From: CAZKWY01 sp964556655 | GTDB lineage: Bacteria > Patescibacteriota > Minisyncoccia > Portnoybacterales > UBA2143 | Reading direction: 5' to 3' | NCBI GenBank assembly: GCA_964556655.1 | Contig: CAZKWY010000001.1 | Coordinates: 1-64,000, forward strand | Length of the DNA: 64,000 nucleotides | Part shown: positions 41,440 to 49,659 of the stretch, one piece after another | How the letters are laid out: each line of letters opens with the position of its first letter | Numbering within the stretch: position 1 is the first letter of the stretch | Notes under the pieces: model-generated | Databases searched by the model: none | What the model saw: the letters and a program-made list of their open reading frames with translations, nothing else | What the model was told of the DNA's origin: nothing | Position numbers and translations under genes: made by a program

Positions 41440-42177
41440 ATGAACCGCCAACTAATCAAAAATTTCGCCGCTCTTTTTCTAGTAGCAATTTTTTTTGCTT
41501 TTACAATAAGCGTTGGGGCGCAAAATGCCCCCTCTGCTAGCCCTATTGATCTGTTATGGTCAACAAACGCCTACACTCCTCCTCTGTACCAAGGCAAAGC
41601 TCTGCCTATTAGAGAAAGCACAATAGAAATCGCGGCTATTACTTATTCTACAGACCGGCCCGATAGCGAGCTTTTTTTTAGCTGGTATTTAAACAACCAA
41701 CTGATGAGAGAAGAATCAGGGCGGGGCAAAAATACTTTTTCCTTTGAATGTTTCCGTCCTTCTTGCCAGGTCAGGCTCCGGCTTCAAGACGACAACAAGC
41801 TGCCTCTTGCGGACAAAGAGATATCTATTCCTCTTGTCTCGCCAGAAGTGGTCTTAGAAAAAAGACACTTTTCGTTAGACGGGCCCCGCTTATCAGGCGC
41901 CTTTGCCCTAATTTCCGGCCAAGAAAGCTCCTTTTTTATCCAACCCTACTTTTTTAATATCAACCAGCCCGAAGAGCTGGCCTATGAATGGCGCTTGGGC
42001 GATAAAAAAGCTCAAAATACTAGCGGAGAGAACCCCCAAGAGCTCGTTTTAAGAGTTGATAATATTAAAAAAATCGTTTCTGGGAATCTGTTTTTTAGCG
42101 CTATTGACTCCCAGACCAATCAATCAGCGAAAAACAGCGCTTTGCTTTATTTAATTCCTCAAAATAATGGCCAATAA
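41440..42177 (+). CDS. Secreted Ig-fold-like protein of the secretion locus
   Basis: 245 aa with a signal peptide (FAALFLVAIFFAFTISVGAQ). The mature part is beta-rich with two PKD/Ig-like modules (DSELFFSWYLNNQLMREESGRG; PEELAYEWRLGDKKAQNTSGEN), each with the W-x-L core typical of such folds. Two Cys (FECFRPSC) may form a disulfide. Extracellular structural role is likely; exact function unknown. It overlaps the next gene by 11 bases. Confidence 0.72.
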   Translation: MNRQLIKNFAALFLVAIFFAFTISVGAQNAPSASPIDLLWSTNAYTPPLYQGKALPIRESTIEIAAITYSTDRPDSELFFSWYLNNQLMREESGRGKNTFSFECFRPSCQVRLRLQDDNKLPLADKEISIPLVSPEVVLEKRHFSLDGPRLSGAFALISGQESSFFIQPYFFNINQPEELAYEWRLGDKKAQNTSGENPQELVLRVDNIKKIVSGNLFFSAIDSQTNQSAKNSALLYLIPQNNGQ

Positions 42178-42778
42178 GTCATCACTGCTTGTTTTTATTA
42201 TTCTTTTTTCTCTCTTTTCAGCGGCTCTTCTTTTGGCTCCGGAAAATTCTCTTGCCGAATACGAATTGATCATAGATTATCCGGAACTTCCCTTTGAAAA
42301 CGCCGGAAGCCCCGAAGAAGGCCTGCTTAGTTATCTTCGTTATATTTATATGGGAAGTATTAGCATTGTAGCCGCCACTGCCTTGATCATGCTGGTTTAT
42401 TCCGGCTTTGTTTATATGCTTTCGGAGTCGGTCACCTCTAAAGAAAGCGCGATAGAAAGGATCCGCTCTGCCCTTTCCGGCCTTCTTTTAGCTTTGATGG
42501 CTTTTCTTATCTTAAACACCATCAATCCAGACTTAGTAAGCTTAAGGGAGCCAAAAGCCGCCCCTATCAATATTGAGGGGTCTGGGAAAGAAACAAATTG
42601 GTGGGGAGGAAGATATAAATGTTATTATCCAAAAGGAAACGAGGAACCTTATTCTATAACATGCAATGGGGAAAACGAAACAAGCTGTCAGTTAAACTGC
42701 GAGGAGGCTTGCAAGGAAGGTTGCGAAGTAAATTGCGCGCCAGTCAACAATTGCGAGCCATCTCCAGCGTCAGAATAA
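42167..42778 (+). CDS. VirB2/TrbC-like pilin with Cys-rich tail
   Basis: 203 aa: signal peptide (LLVFIILFSLFSAALLLAPENSLA), a short exposed segment, then two transmembrane helices (IYMGSISIVAATALIMLVYSGFVYML and RSALSGLLLALMAFLILNTI) separated by a charged turn, the hairpin layout of VirB2-type pilins. A C-terminal tail has ten Cys (SCQLNCEEACKEGCEVNCAP), unusual for VirB2, suggesting an exposed disulfide-stabilised knob. Confidence 0.75.
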   Translation: MANKSSLLVFIILFSLFSAALLLAPENSLAEYELIIDYPELPFENAGSPEEGLLSYLRYIYMGSISIVAATALIMLVYSGFVYMLSESVTSKESAIERIRSALSGLLLALMAFLILNTINPDLVSLREPKAAPINIEGSGKETNWWGGRYKCYYPKGNEEPYSITCNGENETSCQLNCEEACKEGCEVNCAPVNNCEPSPASE

Positions 42779-42784
42779 TAATAT

Positions 42785-43876
42785 ATGTCTTACAAAAATA
42801 TTCTTATTGGATTAATCATCGCTTTTTTGGCCAGCCTAGGCGCTTTAATCGCCTATGAGGTCTATTTTAGCGACGAAGAAGAGCCGTCCGGGGGAAAAGA
42901 AAAATCCCTCCTTGGCAATCTTAAAATTATTTCTGAAGAGCCAGCGTTAGGGCCGATTGTTGACGGACAAAAAGTGAAATACTATCTCCAAAACAACGGC
43001 AATGTTTTTCAAGCCAATTTTGACGGATCGGACACTAAAAGAATCTCTTCTGATATTTTAGAGGGCCTTGTTAAAGTAATCTGGTCGCCCCAAAAAGACC
43101 AAGTCATTACTTTTTTTGAGAAAGAAAACAGCATAGAAAAATATCTCTACGATTACCAGAGCCAAAAAGCTCAGCTTTTAGACCAAAACATCAAAGAAAT
43201 TTCCTGGCATAATCGACAAAACACCATAGCTTATCAATATACCAGCCAAGAAACAAATAATATTAGCCTGAAACAATTCGCTCAAGGGCCTCATAAAATT
43301 ATTTCTAAAACACCGTTAAAAAATCTCCTCCTTGATTGGCCAAAAGAAAACAAGCTCGCTGCCTCAACGAAAGCCAGCGGACTAGTCCAGGGCTTTATTT
43401 ATTTAATTGACACTGCTTCCGGCAAATGGGAAAAAGCAATGGGAGGAAAATACGGCCTCACTGCCCTTTGGTCGCCCCAAGGCGACAAAATTCTTTTTTC
43501 TGAAACCAACGAACAAGGAAAAAAGCTAAGCCTAAAAATGCTTGACCTTAACAGCCAAAAAACTATAGCCACGGAGTTTGAAACATTGGCTGAGAAGTGC
43601 GTCTGGAGCCGCGATAACCGCAGTATTTTTTGCGCCGTGCCAAAAGAAATTCCTTCTTCTTCAGTTTTGCCAGACGATTACTATAAGGATAAAATAACTT
43701 TTTTTGACGATATTTGGTGGATTAATCTAGACACTCAAGAGACAGAAAAAGTTTTTGATTCTTCAGGGATAAAAGGCGAACCGTATAATATTTCTAAAAT
43801 TATTCTTTCAGAAACAGAGGACCATCTTGTTTTCCTTAACAAGCAAGACGGTCACCTTTATTCGCTAGAGCTATAA
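42785..43876 (+). CDS. TolB/WD40-like beta-propeller membrane protein
   Basis: 363 aa: one N-terminal anchor (IGLIIAFLASLGALIAYEVYF) and an extracytoplasmic beta-propeller with repeated W-S-P-x-x-D/K motifs (VIWSPQKDQVITFF, ALWSPQGDKILFSE, CVWSRDNRSIFCAV). Propellers of this type mediate protein contacts. It ends the secretion locus; its last 41 bases overlap the convergent O-antigen-ligase-like gene. Confidence 0.78.
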   Translation: MSYKNILIGLIIAFLASLGALIAYEVYFSDEEEPSGGKEKSLLGNLKIISEEPALGPIVDGQKVKYYLQNNGNVFQANFDGSDTKRISSDILEGLVKVIWSPQKDQVITFFEKENSIEKYLYDYQSQKAQLLDQNIKEISWHNRQNTIAYQYTSQETNNISLKQFAQGPHKIISKTPLKNLLLDWPKENKLAASTKASGLVQGFIYLIDTASGKWEKAMGGKYGLTALWSPQGDKILFSETNEQGKKLSLKMLDLNSQKTIATEFETLAEKCVWSRDNRSIFCAVPKEIPSSSVLPDDYYKDKITFFDDIWWINLDTQETEKVFDSSGIKGEPYNISKIILSETEDHLVFLNKQDGHLYSLEL

Positions 43877-45038
43877 TAAGCCAGAAAATAATTGCTAAAT
43901 CGTTCTTCCAATAAGGCGTGTCGAAAAGGCCGTGAACAAGAAAATATAATAAAACTGCCCCCAGATAAAACTGCCAGCCCTGAAATTGAGGGGCTTTTTT
44001 AAATGAAAAAACTTTTTTAAAAACGGCCAATAAAAGCCAGATAAAACCAACAATGCCCAGCAGTCCTGTCTGCAGCCAAAAAGCTAGGAAAATGTTATGT
44101 GGCTGGGGAACAGCCCACTCTGGATAAGGAGGAAAATTATGCTGATAAGCCAAATAATATCTCTGGAACACTCCCGGCCCAATGCCGACAAAAGGGTGAT
44201 CTTTAGCGATTTCTAAGGCGCTTTGCCAAATAACCATCCTTGATTTAAGGGAAGGATAAGAAAAATCAACTATTCTTTGCAATTTTTCCTCTGGCCACTG
44301 GATTAAAAAGAAAATAATTATCATTAAAAAAAAGAGAATGATGAGATTTTTTCTATCCGAAAGAAAAGCTGCTTTCTTTAATCCAACCAGCAAAAAGAAA
44401 AAGGCTCCGACCAAGCCAAGCCACGCGCCATAAGAAAAAGTCAGATAAAGAACAAACGCCATACAAAAATAACCAACGGACAAAACAGTTTTTTTAGCTT
44501 TTTTTCTCGCTAAAGGCCATAGTCCTAGAGAAATAGCCAAAATCGGAGCTAAATACATAGCTAGATGATTAGGAGAAAGGAAAAAAGCTTTTAATCGACC
44601 GTCATAAGTCAAATCCCCATTGAGCCAATACCAAAGACTAACTAAGCTGACTAAGGCGCCTGAGAGAAATAATCCTCGCAGAAGAGAAATAAAATAGCTT
44701 CTTTTTTTGATAAGATCAATTAAAACCAGATAAAAAAGAAGGGGCGCCAAAAACCACCCCTTCCATATGCCAGCGCTGGCAGAAAGATTGGAGGAAAAGA
44801 AAACAGCTAAGGTAGCTCCAAAAAAAATTAAAAAAACAGGATATGGAAAATCAAAAAAAGATATTTTTTCTTTTTGAAGAGCCTTTTTTAAAAGCCATAA
44901 AAAGAAAGTAAGATAAATAAGGATCTCAATAAAATTAAAAGGGACCCAGCCAGCCTTAAAACGCAGCAAATAGAGAGGCAGGCAAACAATAATGAGATAG
45001 GAAAAATGTTTTACTAAACTATGGATTAAACTAGCCAT
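43836..45038 (-). CDS. O-antigen ligase/polymerase-like membrane protein (1)
   Basis: 400 aa, about ten transmembrane helices, with a large loop near residues 260-320 carrying the Wzy_C-type signature KDHPFVGIGPGVFQRYYLAYQ...VPQPHNIFLAFWLQTGLLG, including the P-H-N motif. Such proteins polymerise glycans or transfer them to lipid or to pilin. It overlaps the upstream paralogue by 8 bases, so the pair is one operon. Substrate cannot be read; glycosylation of pili or wall glycan are both possible. Confidence 0.85.
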   Translation of the reverse strand: MASLIHSLVKHFSYLIIVCLPLYLLRFKAGWVPFNFIEILIYLTFFLWLLKKALQKEKISFFDFPYPVFLIFFGATLAVFFSSNLSASAGIWKGWFLAPLLFYLVLIDLIKKRSYFISLLRGLFLSGALVSLVSLWYWLNGDLTYDGRLKAFFLSPNHLAMYLAPILAISLGLWPLARKKAKKTVLSVGYFCMAFVLYLTFSYGAWLGLVGAFFFLLVGLKKAAFLSDRKNLIILFFLMIIIFFLIQWPEEKLQRIVDFSYPSLKSRMVIWQSALEIAKDHPFVGIGPGVFQRYYLAYQHNFPPYPEWAVPQPHNIFLAFWLQTGLLGIVGFIWLLLAVFKKVFSFKKAPQFQGWQFYLGAVLLYFLVHGLFDTPYWKNDLAIIFWLIIALANKGDRLAC

Positions 45039-46329
45039 TGTTTCGAGAAATATCTTCTAAAAGGCTCCTCGCCAAGCCTAAAATAACCATCAGCAGAGCC
45101 AAAAGGGAGGGGTGGTAAAGGCTTGTTTCAAAAAAGCTATGGCCCAAAAAATAAACAAGCGCTCCCATCAAAGAGACGGACAAGAATAATTCCTCGCTGC
45201 CGACCTCGTCCTTTCTTAAACATATTCTCTTAAAAAGAAAAAGAATAAGACCCAAGAAAAGAGCCAGCCAGACAAGCAGAGAAAAAATACCCATTTCAGA
45301 AAAAATATCTAAATAAAGATTGTGGGCGTTAATCGGACTGCGATAATCAGAATCACTATCAACCACCAAAGTATAGTTTCCAAACCCCACCCCTTGCCAA
45401 AAATTACTCCGTCCCGCCGTTCCCGCCTCTTTCCACATTTCCAATCTGCCTGTGTTAGATCCCTCTTCTAAATCAAAACTGGAATAAAAACGACTGGCAA
45501 AAGGATTAAAAGGCAGAAGAAAAATCATCAAAGAAGCCAGCCAAATAAAAAGCCATTGTTTTTGTTTTAAACGAAGAAAAATTACTAATCCCGAAAAAGC
45601 AAAAAAAGAAACTATTACTGCTAGATACGCGCCTCTGGCAAAGCTAAAAAGAAGGGCAACGAACAAAAGCCAATAACCGCCAAAAAGCCACTTTCTTGTC
45701 TTTTCTTTTCGGCTCAAGAAAAAACCCAGAGGAATAATTAAGCCAAGGTAAAAAGAAAAAATATGAGGGTCAGAAAAAACAGAAAAAGCCCTCATTATAG
45801 CAACGCCCTTAATTTCGACTAACCAACTGGGATAAGCCAAGATTAAAGAGCCAAGATTAAATCCTGAAAAAACAGGTATTATGTTTAGAGCCCAAAAAGA
45901 AGCGACTCTTTCCAAGCCAAAAAGAAACTGGCCCAAAAACTGACTCCAGCCAACAAAAGCCAAAAGACAAGCGCCTCCCCATAAAGCCCAAAGGGCTTGT
46001 CTTCTTTTTCTCCCATTGTCCAATAAATCAACGGTTAAAAAATAAAGGGGAAAAATAGAAAGAAAAAACAATATCTTCCTTAGCCCCCAAAGAACATTTT
46101 CCGCGAAAAATAAAGAAAAGACAGCCAACAGCAAAAATAAGATCAAAAAGAAAGACTCATAATGAAAAAAGAGGGGGCGAGAAAAAGATTTTCTTTTCTG
46201 CCAAAGCCAGATTAGAAAAAAAATTAAAATAAAAACGCGCAAAGAAGAAAGATCTATCCCCGGCAGAGGGTTGAGAGCGATTTGGAAGGGCAAATATGCT
46301 ATTAAAAGAATCAACCATTTATACAACAT
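45031..46329 (-). CDS. O-antigen ligase/polymerase-like membrane protein (2)
   Basis: 432 aa, about eleven transmembrane helices. The Wzy_C-like loop reads GRSNFWQGVGFGNYTLVVD...PINAHNLYLDIFSEMGIFSLL, with the A-H-N variant of the motif. It overlaps the flippase gene upstream by 11 bases and the other ligase-like gene downstream. Two adjacent members suggest one polymerase and one ligase, which is inference. Confidence 0.85.
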   Translation of the reverse strand: MLYKWLILLIAYLPFQIALNPLPGIDLSSLRVFILIFFLIWLWQKRKSFSRPLFFHYESFFLILFLLLAVFSLFFAENVLWGLRKILFFLSIFPLYFLTVDLLDNGRKRRQALWALWGGACLLAFVGWSQFLGQFLFGLERVASFWALNIIPVFSGFNLGSLILAYPSWLVEIKGVAIMRAFSVFSDPHIFSFYLGLIIPLGFFLSRKEKTRKWLFGGYWLLFVALLFSFARGAYLAVIVSFFAFSGLVIFLRLKQKQWLFIWLASLMIFLLPFNPFASRFYSSFDLEEGSNTGRLEMWKEAGTAGRSNFWQGVGFGNYTLVVDSDSDYRSPINAHNLYLDIFSEMGIFSLLVWLALFLGLILFLFKRICLRKDEVGSEELFLSVSLMGALVYFLGHSFFETSLYHPSLLALLMVILGLARSLLEDISRNNG

Positions 46330-47740
46330 CTTTCCTTATTAAAGGTAAAAGATCTTTTTTAATGGAAAAAACGCCCATCAAATAAAGAACAATGAAATAA
46401 ACCGCCCCTCCTGAAAAAACGGCTACCCAAGGATTATTTAATAAACCCGACCAAATAAATAAGGCCATTATTGCTCCAGCTCCGAAATATTTCAATAAAG
46501 AAACAAGGGAAGGCAGACGCCCCAGAAGCCGCCTGACGACCACAAGCATTAAAAACGTGACTATTAATTCGGTAAAAAGAGTGGTGAAAGCCGCTCCAAA
46601 GTAAGAATAGCGAGGAATTAAAAGCAAGTTGGCCGCCAAATTTATTAAAGCTCCTAAGCCATAAAAATAGGTAAGAATTTTTTGTTTTTTAAAGGAAATA
46701 ATGGTATTGGAAAAAAGAACGGCCAGAAAAATAACACTAGCTGCGACAACAAGAATGTTAAGCACCGACGCTGAAGCAATAAATTCTCTGCCTCCTACCA
46801 ACACTACTAATTCCTTGGAAATAAAAAAAGTGCCGACAGCAAGAGGAACGATAAAAAGAGCCAAAAGATTAAATCCTTTTTGGAAAATATGGTAAAATTT
46901 TTCGCGATTTGTAAACGCGTAGCGAGACATCAACGGAACGATTAAGCCAACAAACATTGCCGGAAAAAACAAAAGGCTCTCTAAAAATTTATAAGCCAAA
47001 TTATAAATCCCTACTTCGCCCGGAGGTCTCATCACTGAAAGCATTAAGGTGTCCATTTTAAAATAAACAGCCGTAAAAATAATTGCCAAAGCCAAAGGAA
47101 CGGATTCCTGGAGCAAACGGCGCCAAAAAGAAAAATCAAAATCAAACCCGACTTTAACATAGCGGCGAGAAAAAAGGAAAGTTAAGCCAAAAGAGATCAA
47201 GGAACCGACCGCCATAGCCCAAAGCAAAGAAAAAAATCCTAAGCCAAGTTTAATAAAGAAAAAAACCAGCCCTAACTGAATAAGCCGGCCCAAAAGCTCA
47301 GCCAAAGCTACCTTATCCATCCTAAGGTATTTTTGAAAAATCCCCATTAAAACCTGCTGATTAGACATCAGCCAAAAAGCTAGAGCGCCGATTAAAACGC
47401 CCCATTTTACTTGGCCGGGATAAGGGAATAAAAGAATTGTCAAAGGAGCCAAAGAAAAAACAGCCAAACCCGCAAAAAATCTTAAAGAAAAAGCATTGCT
47501 AGCAATCTTTTTTTTATCGGCAAGAGGACGAGAAATATCTCTGACGCAAATAGAGTAAAGACCAAGATCTGATAAAACAGTAAAAAAATACAAAAAAGCC
47601 AAGATGGTCGCGTAATAGCCAAAACCCTCTTGGCCAAGATGACGGGTAATCAACCCGATAATAATTAAAGAAAGGGCTAGACCAATAATTCTAGCCCCCG
47701 CAGAAACCAAACTGTTATAAGCTATCTTTTTATCAATCAT
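46319..47740 (-). CDS. Wzx/RfbX-type polysaccharide flippase
   Basis: 473 aa with about 12-14 membrane helices and the MOP-superfamily start KKIAYNSLVSAGARIIGLALSLIIIGLITRHLGQEGFGYYATILAF. It would flip undecaprenyl-linked sugar units outward for the two downstream O-antigen-ligase-like proteins. No glycosyltransferase is in this operon, so sugars must be assembled elsewhere. It overlaps khpB by four bases. Confidence 0.9.
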   Translation of the reverse strand: MIDKKIAYNSLVSAGARIIGLALSLIIIGLITRHLGQEGFGYYATILAFLYFFTVLSDLGLYSICVRDISRPLADKKKIASNAFSLRFFAGLAVFSLAPLTILLFPYPGQVKWGVLIGALAFWLMSNQQVLMGIFQKYLRMDKVALAELLGRLIQLGLVFFFIKLGLGFFSLLWAMAVGSLISFGLTFLFSRRYVKVGFDFDFSFWRRLLQESVPLALAIIFTAVYFKMDTLMLSVMRPPGEVGIYNLAYKFLESLLFFPAMFVGLIVPLMSRYAFTNREKFYHIFQKGFNLLALFIVPLAVGTFFISKELVVLVGGREFIASASVLNILVVAASVIFLAVLFSNTIISFKKQKILTYFYGLGALINLAANLLLIPRYSYFGAAFTTLFTELIVTFLMLVVVRRLLGRLPSLVSLLKYFGAGAIMALFIWSGLLNNPWVAVFSGGAVYFIVLYLMGVFSIKKDLLPLIRKDVV

Positions 47741-48195
47741 TTTTTAGAAACAGATCTGACGACAATTCTTCTTTCAGGTTCCTCGCCAACGCTTTCTGTT
47801 TCTATTCGCGGATAAGAGGATAGGACAAGGTGAATAATTCTTCTTTCGCGAGCAGGCATCGGCTGAAGAGTAACAGCTATTTTTTCTGACAAAGCTTGCT
47901 GAGCAATGTTTTGAGCTAATCCCTCCAATAGTCTGCTCCGATGCTGGCGATAATTGTTGATATCAAGACAGAAATAAACAGGTTCTCCAGCTTGCTTGCT
48001 AACTAAAAGACGAGCTAGATGTTGGAAAGCTTCTAAATTAATCCCGCCCTGGCCAATTAAAAAACCAGCCTTTTCGCTTTGAATATTAACCAACAAACCC
48101 TCTTGGGGATGCTCTTCTATGGAAACCTCTTCGCGCAGGCTCATATATTCAAGCATCTTGGCAATAGTTTCTTTAATCAGCCTAATCTTATCCAT
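47737..48195 (-). CDS. KH-R3H RNA-binding protein (KhpB/Jag-like)
   Basis: 152 aa: KH domain with GFLIGQGGINLEAFQHLARLL (about 35-58) and an R3H domain with PARERRIIHLVLSSYPRIETESVG (about 110-135; the Arg-x3-His is present). The Jag-N domain of Firmicute homologues is missing. KhpB proteins bind RNA with KhpA and affect division and wall synthesis. It sits after yidC as in the conserved origin-region order. Confidence 0.93.
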   Translation of the reverse strand: MDKIRLIKETIAKMLEYMSLREEVSIEEHPQEGLLVNIQSEKAGFLIGQGGINLEAFQHLARLLVSKQAGEPVYFCLDINNYRQHRSRLLEGLAQNIAQQALSEKIAVTLQPMPARERRIIHLVLSSYPRIETESVGEEPERRIVVRSVSKK

Positions 48196-48229
48196 AAGAA
48201 TACTAATATAATACTTATTGGATTAAATT

Positions 48230-48952
48230 TCAAGCCTCTGCCTCTGTTCGAACCTTAGTTAAGCGATGTTGAATAATGCCAAAAACAGTAATCACAGACC
48301 AATAAAGAGGCAGAGCGGCGGGAAGATTTAAAGCAATAAAAAAAGTAAGCAAAGGCATAAAATAAGTCATTTGGCTGCTTAGGATAGAAGAAACATCAAT
48401 GCCGCCTACCTTGCCTTTCTGGGCCGAAGATCCTTTTTTGGGCATTACCATTTTAGAATGAAAAAACTGCAAAATACCAGCAAGAAAAGCGAAGATGATG
48501 CTTTTTTGTGAAAGATCAACTAGATTTAAAAACATAACATTGAAAGAAGCAGGCTCCTGAACAAAATTATAAAGCAAATCAAAATTATGCGCGTCTAAAC
48601 CGGTAAAAAAAACTCGATACAAAGCAATTAAAATCGGCAGCTGAATTAAAATAGGCAGGCATCCAGCCATTGGATTGATACGATGCTTTTGGTATAAGGA
48701 CATTAAGGCGCGCGCCTGCTCTTCTTTGTTGGGATGCTTTTTCTGAATTTCCTTAATTTTTGGCTGAAGCTGGCTAATTTCTTTCTGCGAACGAACTGCT
48801 TTTTTAGAAAAAGGATAAAGAATCAAACGAATAATAGAAGTAAGAACAATAATGGCAATGCCCAAATCGGGAATAATATTATAGATAAAAACAAGAGCAT
48901 TAAAGAGGGGACGATAAAGAGTTTCGTTAAAAATAGTAATAAAAATTTCCAT
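48230..48952 (-). CDS. yidC: Membrane protein insertase YidC
   Basis: 240-aa Oxa1/YidC core without the large periplasmic domain of Gram-negatives. Typical blocks: a basic first loop KKAVRSQKEISQLQPKIKEIQKKHPNKEEQARALMSLY, then INPMAGCLPILIQLPILIALYRVFF, and final helices ALPLYWSVITVFGIIQHRL. It inserts small membrane proteins, here probably including pilins and T4SS proteins. Four bases separate it from rnpA. Confidence 0.95.
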   Translation of the reverse strand: MEIFITIFNETLYRPLFNALVFIYNIIPDLGIAIIVLTSIIRLILYPFSKKAVRSQKEISQLQPKIKEIQKKHPNKEEQARALMSLYQKHRINPMAGCLPILIQLPILIALYRVFFTGLDAHNFDLLYNFVQEPASFNVMFLNLVDLSQKSIIFAFLAGILQFFHSKMVMPKKGSSAQKGKVGGIDVSSILSSQMTYFMPLLTFFIALNLPAALPLYWSVITVFGIIQHRLTKVRTEAEA

Positions 48953-48956
48953 TTTT

Positions 48957-49301
48957 TTATTTTTTTATTAAACCAGCCTTTTCAAATAAGCACGTTAATT
49001 CTTCTTTAATAAGCTGATATTCTTTTTCTATAATCTTATCAGAAGGAATAACTACGATATCAAAACAACATTTAAGCTTCTCTTTTTCATCAAAGACTAT
49101 TTCTTCTAGCCTTTTTTTTATTTTATTTCGCCAAACAGCTTTCTTTGATATTTTCAGGCCTACTACAAAAGCAAATCTATTAAAGCCTAAATTATTAGCT
49201 TTAGTTTTGATTTTTAAAAAATCTCCGTAATAAGAACGACCTTGATCAAATAGTTCCTTAAAATCGTTCTTTTTTTTGAGCTTGTGTTTTCGTTTAAGCA
49301 T
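48957..49301 (-). CDS. rnpA: Ribonuclease P protein component
   Basis: 114 aa, basic, with the RnpA signature: KHKLKKKNDFKELFDQGR start, FAFVVGLKISKKAVWRNKIKKRLEEIV (the conserved RNR-like region reads WRNKIKKR). It assists the RNase P RNA in tRNA 5' maturation. The RNase P RNA gene is not recognised in the window. Order rpmH-rnpA-yidC is conserved. Confidence 0.94.
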   Translation of the reverse strand: MLKRKHKLKKKNDFKELFDQGRSYYGDFLKIKTKANNLGFNRFAFVVGLKISKKAVWRNKIKKRLEEIVFDEKEKLKCCFDIVVIPSDKIIEKEYQLIKEELTCLFEKAGLIKK

Positions 49302-49340
49302 TTACGCGCAAAACAAAAACTCCTTCTTTTGCAATGAAGG

Positions 49341-49475
49341 CTAGACAGTTATTTTTTTTCTTTTTTTAAGTCTTCTTTTAGAAAGAACCCTTTTCCCAAA
49401 TTTATCTGCCATTCTTTTTTTAAAACCATGGGTTCTTTTCCTTTTTTTTCTCTTGGGATTGTAAGTAAAAGACAT
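49341..49475 (-). CDS. rpmH: 50S ribosomal protein L34
   Basis: A 44-aa reading frame on the minus strand: MSFTYNPKRKKRKRTHGFKK, then RMADKFGKRVLSKRRLKKRK, end KITV. The pattern T-Y-N-P-K-R..R-T-H-G-F..R-M is diagnostic of bL34, although the family usually has TKNGR where this has DKFGK. It is the smallest gene here and first of the rpmH-rnpA-yidC-khpB unit facing away from oriC. Confidence 0.93.
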   Translation of the reverse strand: MSFTYNPKRKKRKRTHGFKKRMADKFGKRVLSKRRLKKRKKITV

Positions 49476-49659
49476 AACTAAAATTAATTAAAGACCTAGT
49501 TTAGGTTAGCATTTTAAAAAAACTAAGTCAAATCACTAACAACTTATCCCCAATCAATCCACAACTAAAGAAAAAACAGCATTATCTGTGGATATTTTTT
49601 AAAATATCGGGTTTGTGATAGAATAAAAGCGCTAACAAAAAAATAATTTCCCCAAGTTT
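49476..49659. other. oriC: Replication origin region, dnaA side
   Basis: AT-rich spacer between rpmH and dnaA. It has DnaA-box-like sites: TTATCCCCA (49544-49552), AATCCACA (49557-49563) and TGTGGATA (49587-49594), and a dnaA promoter TGATAGAAT (49616-49624, extended -10). Together with conserved gene order this marks the origin; the exact opening site is not shown. Confidence 0.8.
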
